DNA from: Mesostigma viride
Lineage: Eukaryota > Streptophyta > Mesostigmatophyceae > Mesostigmatales > Mesostigmataceae
Reading direction: 5' to 3'
Assembly: GCA_009746045.1 (NCBI GenBank)
Contig: RPFO01000026.1
Coordinates: forward strand, 131,501 to 195,500
DNA length: 64,000 nt
The position numbers were made by a program, and so were the translations under genes. The first letter of the stretch is position 1. Each line of letters opens with the position of its first letter. The notes beneath the pieces were generated by a model that was not told the DNA's origin, did no database searches, and saw only the letters and a list, made by a program, of their open reading frames with translations. Below are positions 1-12,197 of this stretch, one piece after another.

Positions 1-370
1 CCCCCACGCGGTCTGTCGCATACATGTCTGTCTTCCATTTCCATGTCACGCGCTGATCGTTTTTGTGAATGTCAGCATGTCACACCGCCTCAAACTACCT
101 CTCACCAAAGCATTTCGCCCTGCACGCCTATGTACCGTACTTTTGATCGCATGCGTTCTGTGACGACGATCCAAAGTCGAAATAGGCGCCCTCTCGCACC
201 CGTGTAACCTTCCCTCCATGACCTGGCCTCCATGCATAACCGTACAACGCACATGCCTGCAGTGAAGGGCACCTGTCCCTAGCACACACTTTGTCCCTTC
301 TTGCACCGGCGTGGCCTGATAGGTGTGTATCACCGCCCTGTGCGTGGATGACCTTTGTGCACGTCCGCAG

Positions 371-3300
371 TCAAAGGCACCCTTTTTGCGCCCCTCTTTC
401 GTGCGGACGGCTACGGGCGGCTGGGTGTGCTGGAGGTGGCGACGACATCAGACCACCTCTCCTTCCAGAATGACATCCTTCACATCTTCTCCATCCTGCA
501 CGCGTCGCAATTCACCATCTGCCGCCCCGAGGAGGTGAGCATAACGACTTGTTTTCACTGAAGGCAATAGTAGTAATAATTATACTTGTGACCGATAGGA
601 TTGTGTTGTATGGGAGCATTGTCCATCATGATAACAAGTACCACTGAAGGCAATAGTAGTAATAATTATACTTGTCATGACAGATAGGATCGTGTTGTAT
701 GGGAGCATTGTCCATCATGATAACAAGTACTGTAACGTGCGTCTCCTTAACACGCGGGCTTCCTTCCTGGAGCAGGTCCATTGATATTGTTAAGACATTG
801 CTGAAACAGGTTCATTACTGTGAAGGTACGAGGTTGTCCATAGTCATTGCCACCCATTAGTAGTTGCTTATGCCCTCTCTTTCTCTTCACCTTCCTTCCC
901 CATTGCCCCCCCTCTTTGTTCTCAATGCCAACCCTACCCTTAACCCCACCCTTCCTAGGGCACCCTTTCCTTCCTTCGTAGATTATGACTCCTGCCTCCA
1001 TCCAGCTGCCCTACCCTAATGGTCCTGCCCGGCCATTTCCTACCCCTTATCTAACCTCATGTTCCCATCCTAACACCACCCATCCTCCCAAAATCCCATC
1101 CCTGGTCATATGCACTGACCCTGCTGCCACCCGGTAACGGCTGCCTGTCTTGCCTTCTCCCCTTTCATCCCATTCCCCCTTCTCCCTATTGCCCTCTCTC
1201 TCCTTCCCCCCCCGTTGTCCCCCCCCCCCCCCCCCAGGTTAAGCCCTCGGTGAGCGCGGCACTGGCGGACATCTTCCACATGCTGGACACACTGCGCCAG
1301 CGGTCCGCCGCAGAGATCAAGGTGAGAAGCGAGGGGGGCAAGGAAGGGAGAGTGGGGCAGGAAAGGAAAGCAAATATAGCGTCATCGGTCGGCCGCAGAG
1401 ATCCAAGGGGAGGAAAAGGGGAGGAAGGGTGAGTGGGGCAGGAAAGGAAAGCAAGTATAGCGTCATCGGTCGGCCGCAGAGATCCAAGGGGAGGAAAAGG
1501 GGAGGAAGGGTGAGTGGGGCAGGTAAGGGGGGGGGGATATAGGTTTGCGGGTATGCCGCAGAGGTAGCGAAGGAATGTTTGACGTACTACCCGTTGTTTC
1601 GGAAGGTGTGTGTGCGGGGGGAGTAGTGCGGACAGCGTGGATATCAGATGGCACAGGGAGACACAAACGCCAGGATAACCCCCCAGCACTTGTCGCATGC
1701 CAGCCGTGGCCAGCAGCGACGCGCGAGTGTGATGATGATGGTCGTGATCGCAGCCCTCCCCCGTGTTCCTAGCTCACATGGATGCCGCAGCCACAGCTCT
1801 GAAGGAAACAGCACAGTGCACCACACCCACCACCCACACATCACCACGACTACACTTCCACACCCGCCATCGCATGCATACCCATTCTGCCGCCATACTT
1901 GTGCGCTCATGACCATTCTCGTATCGCCACCACCGTTTGCCACTATGCCCATGCACACACCCCGTGCAATCCGCCCCCCTGCAACCCCCCTTCCCCCCCC
2001 CTGCCCCACCCCCCCAGAGCATGTGCGCGAGCGTGCCCTGCCGTGTGCACTTCTCCTCGGGCGAGTTCTCCCTCAAGGGCGAGGACCGCACGCTGGTGGC
2101 GCCGCACGAGGCCTTCACCATTAACGGCCGCAGCCGTTCCCTCTCCTGCTTTGGCGTGTTTGACGGCCACGGGGGCGCGGCCTGTGCTGCGTTTGCGCAG
2201 GCCAACATGCTGCCCGCGGTACGTGACGCGCTGGTAAATGCGGGGGAGGGCGACGACGAGGACGGCGACGACACGGCGGTGCTCAACGCGCTGGTGAACG
2301 GGTTCCACTCGGTGGATGCCGCGTTTGTGCAGTCAGGTGAGCATTTCAAATTTTTTTGATCGGTGCGGTTGGTCGTTGGGGTTGCTTTGGTGGCTTTGGA
2401 GGGATCTTGGATACACACGGGTTGTGCGCATGTCCCCCCATGCCCATCCCCATGCCACGCCTGGCCCCTTTCCGCCCTTGGATAGCGGCACCTCACCAGA
2501 CGCGCGCACATCGCAGTGTCTTGTATCCGCATCGGGCACTGGCGCATTTACCCTCCCGACTTGCAATCCCTTCCCAGCAACTTGTACCACAGTTACGTTA
2601 TGCCATCGACCGCCACCCCTTCCCCTGCCTTTCTCCCCTTCCTTTGGTTTCCTCCCGTCTACTCGCCCCATCCCCCAACCCTTTTGGGTTTTCTGCCTCT
2701 CCCTCACCATCACCTATCCCGTTTGGCTTGCTCCACTTTGCCCGTCCCTCCCCCTACCCCGAATGTGTGCGTTACCCGAAACGTCTCGCCATCCCTCCCC
2801 CAGGTGGCAAGGTGGGCAGCACCGCCACGCTGGTGCTTGTCGACAACTGGAAGCTGACGGTAGCGGGAGTGGGTGACTCGCGCTGCATCCTGGTGCTCCC
2901 GGATGGTAGCGTGCGCGAGCTGACGAGCGACCACCGATGCACCAACAAGGCCGAGTAGGTGCCATGGAAGACAGAAGGGATGCAAAGGGGGATTGTGGCA
3001 CCAACAAGGCCGAGAAGGTGCCATGCAATGTAAAAGGGATATGACGGGGGTTGGGGCGGGGGAAGGCAGGGACGCAGCGGCAGGCGTTTTCTAGTGGTGT
3101 TTGCAGGTTTCCAGATGCGCTACGTTGCACTACCCACAATTATAACTCGAAGTAGTAAAATTGCATTACATGGGTACTGCCGGTATGGGCCCACTGCCCC
3201 TCCCCCCTCCCCTGACGTCAGTTGCCTGGTGGGAGACAGTCGCAAATGGTGGCTTGCTGGCCCACAGCCCGCAACATGGCTCACACAACCTGCGAGATGG

Positions 3301-6078
3301 GTGTGCCTCGCCCCTCCCCATGCTTAGGACCATCGCGCTTGGCATGGTGTGCATCTTCTTGACACCGTTTATTTGTGGTATCGTTTCCTCTGCTGCTCCG
3401 CTCACCTCTTGGCCTTGCCTTTTGTGTGTGGGGGTGCCGCTTTCTGTCCTCCAGGCAAGTGCGCGTGATGGATGCGGGCGCCCTCGTGGGGCAGGCGTTT
3501 GGCGAGAACGGGCAAGATGTGAGTGGGGGCGGGAGTAGTGCGTTTGGGCATGTTGTGAGTGGGGGCAGGGGTAGGGCATTTGGGCAAGATGTGACTGAAT
3601 AAGTGGTGGGGAGGGCGCTAGAGCGTGATGAGAGTGGGCGTTGGCAGGTCATAGGAGACAGGCTTGAGTGCAGGGGGAAGGGAGGTTGCAGCTGCAGGTC
3701 ACAGCACATCGGAGCAAGGGCGGAATGTGTTGTGTACCGGGAAAACAGCACACGTACCTTGCACCTACAATTCAGGCTTTCGTTTGACCGATCATGGTTC
3801 TGCACCGGGAAATCAGTTTTGAGCCCTTGTTTCTTTGTTTAGCTCATCTGTCAAATGCAGGGTTCCCAGTTTGCGCCATGTATGAATTAATAGCATCTAA
3901 GATGCAGGGAGTGGAAAAGATGCACGCTGCATTGATCCCAATCCACCCTCGCGCCTTTTCTGGGACCTTGCATCGCCCAGGAGCTTTCATATTCAGAACC
4001 ATTTCGTCGTCCATAGTGCTATGACGTCTACATGTCCGATGTCTACATGGCCTCGTCTCCCTTTGTATCTGCACTCTCACAGCATCCAAACTCATTCAAT
4101 TGTATGCATTCCTGTGTACCTCATCTTTCCCTCCCCCGCTGCCCCCCCCCCCAGGTGGGGTCCCTGCGCATCTGGCCCGGAGGCATCGCCCTCACGCGCG
4201 CGCTGGGCGACCCCGAGATGGGCGCCTACATCCTCTCCACGCCCTCCATCGCGCAGTACGACGTGCCCGCGTGCCCCGCGCGCCTGATCCTGGCGTCTGA
4301 CGGCCTGTGGGACGCGCTGGAGAGCGAGGAGGTGGCGCAGTTGACCGTGGGGGTGGGCACCAAGGATGTGCCGCAGCTGCTCATCAATGTAAGAGGGGGG
4401 GGGGGGGGGGGGGGGGCGGGGGCGGGGGGCGGGGGGCGGGGTGCTCATCAACGAAAGGGGGCGTTAGGGATTTGCTGCTAATTTATGTAATGGGATTGTG
4501 TGGACTGCTCATAGTTGTATGAGGCAGGGGTGTTGCTTGGTGCTCATGAGTGTAAAAATGCTTGCACGTGGTAGGGTGTTTATCTGCTGACCCATGAAGC
4601 GGGGGTCGTTTGCTGTTGTCGATAAAGGCGGTATCCCTTGCCGTTCATTCATGTGTGTATGTTTGTGTGCACTTCAGCTGCTCATCAGGGGGGGGGGGGG
4701 GAAGGACTGCCCATTAAATGTAGGGGCGCATGTACATTGATTCTTCATGAAGATGTGGGGGGAAAGGGTTGTTGCTCTTTGGTGTGTACCCGTGTGTTGG
4801 CTGCTTGTGCTTTGTCTCTTCGTACTTGTCTCGCATCGTGCCCACCTAGCATTGCTATATCTACGCCGCTCGGCGCTGTTGTTATTTCTCGTGTTCAGAA
4901 CCCTCTTGCTGCGCTTGTTCTCCCTTTTGTATCATGATATCTATAAATTTACCTACACCTTGCCCCCTGTTTCCATCCAGCGTAACTAAACCCCCTGAGG
5001 CCCCAATCCCAATGTGGCGTGTTCCTCTCCCCTCCAGGCGTCGCTGCGCAAGATTGGCCGCAACGACGACATCAGCGTGGTGGTGGTGGACCTCTTCCCC
5101 GAGCTGGGCGAGCCCTGGCCCGACAACGCGTGCCCGCTGCCTAAGTCCAAGAAGAAGGGGACTTTCCTTACTCGGCTGCGGGGCAAGGGCAAGGAGAAGG
5201 AGAGCACCGCGGACGGCAGCACCCAGTGGAACTTGCACAAGAGCGAGGAGGCGCTCGTGCGGAGCGACCAGCGCGTGTGCCCGCGCGTGTCCACCATGCA
5301 GGTGAGCCCCGCATGCACGTCACGCCTTGGGGCACCCTTTGGGTGCTACATGGCCTCTCGGTCCATGGTACTCTTGCAGGTGGGCGGGGCGTGCCGCGTT
5401 AAGCATAATGTAGTTATAATGACATGATTGATAACATGCCTGTTATCAATCATGTGCTGTTATCAAATCGTTATCAAACCGTCCAGGTGAGCGTGCGGTC
5501 CCTTTAGGGGACCTCGATGGCGGCTGAGGCTTGGTCATGAGGCTTGTTTTGTGAATGCAGGTGAGCCACACATGCTGCGTCAGGCAACCCTTACTGTGCT
5601 AAGTGGCATATCCGATGGAATCTACTTCATATTGCTGATGTATTCCCGCAAGTGATCCATGTGTGCTGTATCAGGCAGCCTCCGTGTGAGGTTCGAGCGG
5701 CCTCTTCACATGGACGCTGCCCGTGCTTTATGCATTATTACAGGTGCTTTAAGAATTCGTACAGGTGAGCCAGGTATGCCACCCTCTGCATGCCGCCCTC
5801 TGAGCTAACATACAGATGGTCCACCCCGGCTTGTCTCTTGCACTTGCATCCCGCAGGTGGGTGGCGTCATGTGCACCGAGTGCGGCATCCTGCGGCTGGT
5901 GGAGGACATGGACTTCAGCCACCACTCCTGCGGCCAGAACTCCTTCTGCCGTGTCCACCCCCAGTCGCAGATCATCCTCTCGCCGCAGCAGGTCTCCATG
6001 GTCTCCCGCGGCGAGATCAAGCTGGCCGAGCTGATCGCGCGGCACAAGGCTGTGATCGGGGGGACGAAGTTTAAGTGA
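371..6078 (+). CDS. PP2C-type Ser/Thr protein phosphatase, 5' end not found
   Basis: Metal-dependent protein phosphatase of the PPM/PP2C family. Exons by splice signal and phase: 371-534, 1238-1321, 2018-2336, 2804-2954, 3455-3518, 4155-4388, 5038-5301, 5857-6078 (TGA). These give about 500 codons and every junction keeps frame. Motifs in order: VFDGHGG (exon 3), TATLVLVDN and VAGVGDSRC then LTSDHR (exon 4), LTRALGD and LILASDGLWD (exon 6), GRNDDISVVVVD (exon 7); the metal-binding Asp residues are present. The N-terminal 85 or so residues (GRLGVLEVA, FQNDILHIFSILH) look like an ACT-type fold, a weak assignment. The last exon has CTEC, HHSC and CRVH, a possible zinc site outside the catalytic core. 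No ATG precedes 371 in frame, so the start exon lies upstream, perhaps outside the window. Substrates are unknown. Confidence 0.9.
557..730. repeat. Tandem duplication of about 85 bp in PP2C intron
   Basis: Two adjacent, nearly identical copies starting near 557 and 642, each running from ACTGAAGGCAATAGTAG to ATGATAACAAGTAC. They lie inside the first visible PP2C intron. No coding content. Confidence 0.85.
1301..1546 (+). repeat. Tandem triplication of exon end plus splice donor
   Basis: The last 21 bases of the PP2C exon ending at 1321 and the following intron start recur at 1386 and 1467 (spacings 85 and 81). The copies keep GGCCGCAGAGATC but read AAGGGGAGG where the true donor reads AAGGTGAG, so the copied donors are spoiled. 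Confidence 0.8.
2940..3058 (+). repeat. Tandem duplication of exon end plus donor, period 59
   Basis: The exon end CACCAACAAGGCCGAG and the donor region that follows are copied once at 2999. The second copy has GAGAAGGTG in place of GAGTAGGTG. This is the same pattern as the array at 1301. Confidence 0.8.
4389..4442 (+). repeat. Poly-G / GGGGC tract directly after a splice donor
   Basis: The PP2C exon ending at 4388 is followed by GTAAGA and then about 45 bases that are almost all G, with several runs of four or more. A G-quadruplex in the nascent transcript is plausible. Degraded copies of the exon end (CTCATCA) recur at about 4443 and 4680, the second again followed by a G run. Confidence 0.75.
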
Positions 6079-6864
6079 GGCCAGCAATGAAGTGAGCCCA
6101 GCGAGTTGCGCGTTTGGTCATATCTTTCGAACTTTATTGGGCGGGCGCATTTGGTCTCTCCCATTCCTTTTCCCCTTTGAGATTCCTCCTGGAAAGGGAA
6201 TCGTGTAACCAGGAAGCCCGCGTCTGTCTAGTACTTCCGGGATGATTTGACGTGCTGGTACCTGGAATTCATGTACTTCTGCGGAGCAAGATTGATCGAG
6301 GCGGATCAATGCCCTAGCTCTCATGCAGTTTTTCCTTCGCTCGCGAGAGGATGCCCAACGGTGCCTGTTTTATACCCCTGCGGTAGCATCTGATCGAGCT
6401 CCTCATTCATGGCGAACGGCAGCTACTTGGCAGCTTGTGTGGAACCCTGTTGGATAGGCTTCCACGAGGCATTACCTAACGCTGCGCTTGCCGTGTTGGA
6501 GCCAACAATTTTGGAAAGTATCTTGGAACTTTGATCTTGCGCCAGCATGTGCATGACAACAATCGAACGCATGCCGCATGGCGGCAACAACACAGTATAC
6601 TTGTTTTTCGGCCATGCATGCATGCTGTGGACAATTTTGGGATATTTCAGTGTAATGGTCTGCCCTTGGTAATCCCCTGGCCCCACTTTTTTACCAGCTA
6701 CCGCTATATTGGGTTCAGCTGCATGCATGCCCATGGCGCGTATGATGGGCCATGCAGCGAGCCTATACCTGTAAGTTGGACCCTGTAAGTTGGATCCCCC
6801 ACTAGTAACTAAGGGATTAAACTATGTAGTCAGGCATAGTTGTCTCACCTAATATGGTGCGGGC
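6079..6864. other. PP2C 3' flank, no gene seen
   Basis: It begins with the PP2C 3' UTR. A TGTAA motif near 6205 could serve as the green-algal type poly(A) signal; that is inference. No ORF here is recognisable, and I see no repeat shared with the rest of the window. Confidence 0.4.
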
Positions 6865-6865
6865 A

Positions 6866-6978
6866 TGATGCAGACGATATTTGTAATTAACTCTCGTGTA
6901 ATTATTTTCTAATGAGATTTGCATAGTACTCCGTGGCATGCCCATGCGCATGACGTGCAAGTACTTACTTGCTTGGAC
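6866..6978 (+). mobile_element. LINE-B solo 3' end, diverged
   Basis: Matches the LINE-B 3' UTR: GATGCAGACGATATTTG, then TCTAATGAGAT, TAGTACTCCGTGGCATG, and an ACTT-type tail (CAAGTACTTACTTGCTT). It is more diverged than the other copies, so probably older. Strongly 5'-truncated; no coding part remains. Confidence 0.75.
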
Positions 6979-7039
6979 CCAGTAGAGATTCGATATTAAT
7001 TAATTATGAACAACTTCGTTGGGAGTATACAACTATTTT

Positions 7040-7292
7040 CCCACACAGCATTATATGGTGTTGTTCTTAGTCAGTTGCATCATTTTTCCCGTCTTTGTTC
7101 TTATCGTGTCGATTTCATCACGACTCTTGCTGAACTCTTGCATCGTTTGTTGGTCAAAGACTATGACCGAGACATTATGCTCCGGCAAGTCGGGTGTTTT
7201 TTGCAACGTCGCCCACATCTGTTCGGTGCTGCCCCTTGGCACAAGCTCTACAAACGGGTCGTGGACCGGCTGGATCGCGTAGTATCTCCGCA
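7040..7292 (+). mobile_element. Penelope-like element fragment, RT C-terminal part
   Basis: The translation contains SQLHHFSRLCS, then a leucine-rich stretch ending in LLVKDYDRD. This resembles the segment after the RT fingers/palm in Penelope-like elements (SQ..RF.R.CS ... L...GY). Sequences closely matching it lie at 16085-16350 (+) and about 17575-17815 (-). A fossil fragment abutting an ORF1 unit. Confidence 0.6.
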
Positions 7293-7299
7293 CCCACAC

Positions 7300-8634
7300 T
7301 CCGTTCCATCCTGACGGAAGCCTTCCAGCAGCACGTGACCCCCCTTGCTGCCGACATCTCAGCACTGGGTGGCACGATAGCTGCTGAGCTTCCTCACCTT
7401 GCCACCACCGTCGCCTCCACTTCCACCGCCGTTTCCGCCTCCACCGCCGACATCAAAGCCCAGCTCCTCGACCTCGACCAACGCCTTCAAGCCACCGCCA
7501 CCGCCCTTGAGTGCTTGCATGACACCGCCGGCCTCACCGCCCAGGCGGTGCAGCTAGGAAATCGCTGCCCAGCCGGCACCTGCTGGCCCGGCCAGTGATG
7601 TTCCCTCCACGTACCTGGGCGGACTTGCATCATACCACCTCCACCACCTCCACCATCGCGGCACAACTCAAGCAACAAGCCCTCGACCTTCGCGAGGAGG
7701 CCGAGATCGACAAGCGCAGCCACAACGTCATCGTCAAGCACCTCGACCAGCCGGCAGGTGAGACCCCGACGAGCCTTCTCACTGCACTTAAGCGCGACAT
7801 TCTTGCCCCCATGCAACTCACTGGTGAGCTGGACATGTCGGCTGTCCGCCTCCCCCGCGCGCGGGGTAAGGCTGGCCCGGCACCTGTGCTTCTCACCTTT
7901 AAGTACATGGGGGACAAGCTGGCGTTCCTTAAATGCCGCAAGAAGCTCTCGGAGACTCGCTTCACGCTGGACGACGACTTGACCCTGGCCCAGCAACAGC
8001 GGCGACGCGAGCTATGGCCGACCTACCTTCAGCTCCGGCAGCGCGCAGGGGGGAAGCCGGTGTACTGGAGGGGGCGGTCATCCACGTTGACCACAAGCCC
8101 TGGCAGGCCCCTCCTGCCACCTCAGACTAGGGAACCTATACCAGTAGTGTAGATTAGTCAGGCCTAGCCTAGCATGTGGCCCACGCGCATGTGCGCCCAT
8201 AATGGCCCCCATGGATGATGCCTTCAGTATTTAGCTACGCCACGCCTACAATGGGACCTCCCATGGATGTTGCATTAAGAATTAAGCCATGCTATGCCTA
8301 TGCAGGGAGTTACTCTCTGCTGAGATGCCATGTGTACACCAGCTATAGCCTAGCCACATACCTTCCACCCCATATGTCATGCAGGCCTTCTAGGCCCTCT
8401 CCTCAAGCCCCCCCTGGGTGCCTGTGCTTGTTAAGGAGGCATGAACCATCATGGCGGTGCAGGCCAGTGCACCTTGTGCACCCAGAGCAGGTGATAGTTG
8501 TACTATCCTCCACCTGCAGGTTGTAGCCCTGATTGTATTACAAACCCATAGATGCCCCTTTCTCAGGGCTATGTGTTACATATGCTCCCAACGGAGCTAT
8601 GATTTTAATTAATTAATTAATTAATCTCCGCACA
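7300..8634 (+). mobile_element. LINE ORF1 unit, variant 1, 5' truncated
   Basis: Codes for the middle and C-terminal parts of an ORF1-type protein and then a 3' UTR of about 480 bp. It ends in a hairpin (CTCCCAACGGAG near 8593) followed by a TTAATTAA tail. No endonuclease or RT is encoded before the tail. A different unit begins directly after it. Confidence 0.75.
7305..8152 (+). pseudogene. LINE ORF1 protein, broken, variant 1
   Basis: The first part (7305-7597) is Ala/Thr-rich with heptad-like leucines (LLDLDQRLQ), consistent with a coiled coil. The second part, from about 7618 in another frame, has RARGKAGPAPVLLTF, then LAFLKCRKKL, then LDDDLTLAQQQRRRELWP and ends in VYWRGR. This order resembles the RRM and C-terminal domain of L1-type ORF1 proteins, which bind RNA as trimers. 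A frame change separates the halves near 7600, so this copy is not functional as it stands. The N-terminus is absent. The clade assignment is inference. Confidence 0.65.
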
Positions 8635-11600
8635 TCGATCTGACCCCTGAATCCCATGCGGCCGTCCGATCCCTGTATATATATAAGTATAGAGCTTTGC
8701 CATGGCTCTGTATATAGGTTTATCGCTGGGCGTTTGCTTTGGTTTGAGTGATTTCACTCTGCTGTAAGTAATTATCTTTTTAATATATACCGACTATGGG
8801 TAGGCTATAGCTGGTGCCCCTGGTGGGCCAGCAGTCATCCTTGGCCCTTGCCACCTTCAATGCACGCACATTACTAGCAGACGACGGCCATAGCTATCGG
8901 GTAGAAGAGCTCCTTGCCTTCTGCACAGCCCATTGTGTGTCTATTCTAGGCGTGCAAGAGCATCGCCGCAAGGTGCCACCTGGCATGGTGAGCACTGATC
9001 GCCTAGCGGGTGGCTGGCGGTTTTACTTCGCTGGTAGTGGTACACCAGGCCAAGGTGGTGTTGGTCTTTTGTGTTCGCCGCTAGCGGTGCTAGCCTCAGC
9101 ACGCTTAAGTTTCTAACACCACGCCTTATGGTAGCACATTTCACCTCCGTCGAGGGGAGGTCTAAGCACCACCTCACGGTGGGGGTGGGCTATGCACCCC
9201 ACTGTAGTGGTCTACCTCAGGAGTTGGAACGCCAGCAGTTCTTCGAGTCCTTGCATAGCCTTGAGGGGGTCACCCCGGCCCGCCACTTTTTGGTTATGCT
9301 GCTCGACGCCAATGCCACGCTCCCCGTGGGCACTGCTGGCAGTCGCTTTGCGCCTGCTGACACGGAAGCTAACGACAACACTCCCCTGTTTTCTGCCTTT
9401 TTGCGGGATAGCGGGATGGTTGCTGTCAACTGCCACTTCCAACATCCCTCACAGGACTTGGTAACTTTTCGTGGCCCTCAAACGGCCGTCAGGCCTGTTA
9501 GGACTACGTGGTGGTACGGCAGCCCAGGTGCACCTCGGTTCTGGACGCCCGAGTGTTTGACACGCCCACGGTGTGCTCTGACCACCGGTTGGTGTGCGCT
9601 ACCATTCGGCTCCGGTTCCACGTCGGCCCGCGCGCCGCGCCCCAGTGGTCCGCCCTGACTGGTCTGCTCTACGCCCGGTCCGGGGAGATCCTGAGGACTG
9701 GACGGACGCCGAGCACGCGCGGAACCGGTGCCGACTGGAGTACCTGTCGGCCCTGGACGCCCGGCCGGACGTCGACGAGCTGGACACGGGTGCCCCCAAC
9801 GCCGCCACTTTTGCGGGCTTTGCGGCCCGTGCCCCGTTGCTGGCGGCCCGGCACCTGCCGGTCATGCCCCGCCGCCGCCCCGGCCCGCTCTACCGCCAGG
9901 ACCCCAAGGTCTTGGCCGCCCGGCACCGCCTCACTGAGCAAAACCGGGACCCGCTGCAGAAACCAGTGCTCAAGGCCGCCCTCGTGGAGGCCTACGAGCA
10001 CGCTCAGGACGCGGAGGCGGCCCAGTGCATCGCGGATGCCAAGGCCTGTCAGGCTCGCAACCAGGGCAAGGACATGTGGTACCACCTCGACCGGCTCGGC
10101 GGCCGGCGGCAGCGCACCCCAGTGGAGCACACGGGGGACGGCACAGCGCCGGTCAGCCTTGACCGCTAGCTGTTTGGCCCACTGCACAATGTTTCCTTGA
10201 CCGGTGGGGCCCGCGCCCCCCCCCGCGCCGCTTCACCCCGAGACGGCCGCCCGCCTCGGGGTTGCCGGACCACCGCCGGCCGCCAGCGCCCCCCTCCTTG
10301 GCCGCGGACTACCAAGTCCCCGCCTTGCAGGAGGGCTGCCTTGCCACCGACGACGTCGTCCCCCCCTTCACTTTGAAGGAATTGGACGGCGCCCTTGCTC
10401 GCCTGCGGTACGATGCGGCGGTCGGTGCCGACCACCTTTCTGCTGAGCTGCTGAAGACCCCTGATCCGGCCGTTAGGGATCTTCTGCTGGCGTTCTGCAA
10501 CCGTGTCCTGCTTTCTGACGAGCCTCCGCCTGCTGAGTGGCAGACGGCCATCCGCGTCATGCTGTACAAGAAGGGCTCTGCTGCTGACCCCGGTAACTAC
10601 CGGGGTGTCTGCCTCCAGAGCGCCGCGCTGAAGGTCTTCATGCGCATGATGCTGCACAGGCTCCGCGCCGCGCTGGACCCACACCTGGGTGAGTCTCAGA
10701 TGGGTTTCCGTCGTGGTCGTAACACTGTCATGGCTGTGTTTAGTCGCGCGCCGGTTGATGGAGGAGGTGCGTCGCCTTCCCCCTGACAGTTTGCCGCTGG
10801 TCTTCATTTTTGTCGACTATATCAACTTAGGCCTTTGACACGGTCCTCTGGGAGGCTCTTTGGGCCATCCTAGCTCTGGATCGGGTGCCACCAGCGTTTA
10901 TTGCTGCCATTCTGCGACTGTATGAGGGCTCACAGGCAGTAGTGCGGACTGCGGAAGGCACCACCCCATGCACCATTCCCCCTTCACCACGGGGTGTGGC
11001 AAGGTTGTGTCCTGTCCCCATACCTGTTCATTATTGTCGTGGATCACGTCATGCGCGTCGGGCACGTGCGCGCTTTACTGCTCTTAAGGGGTTCGAGCCA
11101 GGCTTGGACATCCTTAACGAGAGCGCGCACGGCGGGGTTAAACCTGGCTACCGCCTGGCCGACCTGATTTATGCGGATGACACCACCCTCATCGCGCGAG
11201 CCCCGAGCACATTCAGACCTGGCTGGGCTGTCTGGGCCTGGAGGCGCGGGCGGTGGGGTTGGAGATTAGTGTCAAAACTGAGGCGATGGTGATTGGGGCC
11301 TCCAGTACACCGCCGCCGTGCCGCGCCTGCTCGACGGGACGACGGTCCCCTTCCGAGATCACTTCAAACTGCTAGGGAGCTGGCTCCCTGACACCGCCGA
11401 CGATGTGGACACCCGCATCGGCCTGGCCTGGGCTAGGCTACGTTCGCTCAACACCTACTGGCGCTCCAAGGGCCTGGGCGAGCGCCGCAAGCCGGCATGC
11501 TCTTCAAGGTCCTCGTCCTCACGGTGCTCACGTATGGCGCCGAGGCGTGGACACTCACACCCACACTGGCAGCCAGGCTCAACGGCACAGTAACCAGGAT

Positions 11601-12197
11601 GCTCCGTCAGGCCCTGAATGTAGGGTTTTCCACGCATAGGTCTTTAGAGTCTTTGTATCAGGGCATGCCTCGTATTTCGGACGAGATTAGACAGCGTAGG
11701 ATAGCATTTGTAGGACACCTTGCTCGCACCAGCCAGGTCGACACCGCCCTTGGTCTGGCAGGCCCCCAGCGGCTTGGCCAGGCTGCCAGGGCAGCACATT
11801 CTGACCTGGCCTGGCCCCAAGGGCATTCCCAAAAGGGTAGGGCCGGAAACATGTCACGAACTATACGTCCAGATGCTGCTGGATGACCTACTGGTCCCAG
11901 CCCAGTTTCAATACCGCATCCACTCTCTCTCCCTTCTTTGGACTGCCATGCAGAACAAGACGCGGTGGCAGAAGATTGTCAAGGCTCACACGCCCGACCC
12001 TGTGGGCAAGCCACCTCCCCCCAAGAGGAGGAGGCGTTTTGATGAGTAGGGTAGTTAGGATTTTTCTAGACTAGATATATTAGCGTTAGGATATTCCGAT
12101 TACGCGGCTCTCTCCACTCCACCACCCATCAAGGAACATGAGCTACATGATCTCCCAACGGAGGCATGTTATAATTTAATTTTAATTTTTTAATAGC
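8635..12197 (+). mobile_element. LINE-A ORF2 unit, longest copy
   Basis: It starts immediately after the tail of the ORF1 unit. An A/T-rich leader of about 180 bp contains TATATATATAAGTATAG near 8677. The ORF2 region covers 8814-12049. The unit ends with GATCTCCCAACGGAGG (12149) and an ATAATTTAATTTTAATTTTT tail. The 3' UTR between the stop and the tail is short. It is followed by an ORF1 unit with its own 5' end. Confidence 0.8.
8814..12049 (+). pseudogene. LINE-A ORF2: endonuclease + reverse transcriptase, broken
   Basis: Domains in order: an AP-type endonuclease (LATFNART, LGVQEHRR, then a segment with LDANATLPVG, about 8840-9620); a linker (HLDRLGGRRQ); an RT (IRVMLYKKGSAADPGNYRGV about 10550, MGFRRGRNTV about 10700, FIFVDY 10805, LIYADDTTLI about 11165 with the catalytic YADD); and a C-terminal domain (AEAWTL, RRIAFVGHLAR about 11698) ending in PPPKRRRRFDE. 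The reading frame changes near 9100, 9600, 10200, 10745, 11200 and 11500, so the copy is dead. No ATG-initiated frame covers the start. The C-terminal GH..R region recalls the RTE/CR1 side of LINE phylogeny, but I cannot place the clade. Confidence 0.8.

Noticed and set aside
46-360. Open frames at the left edge, including a 95-codon minus frame
   Set aside because: No domain; the region is most simply a PP2C intron or 5' flank.
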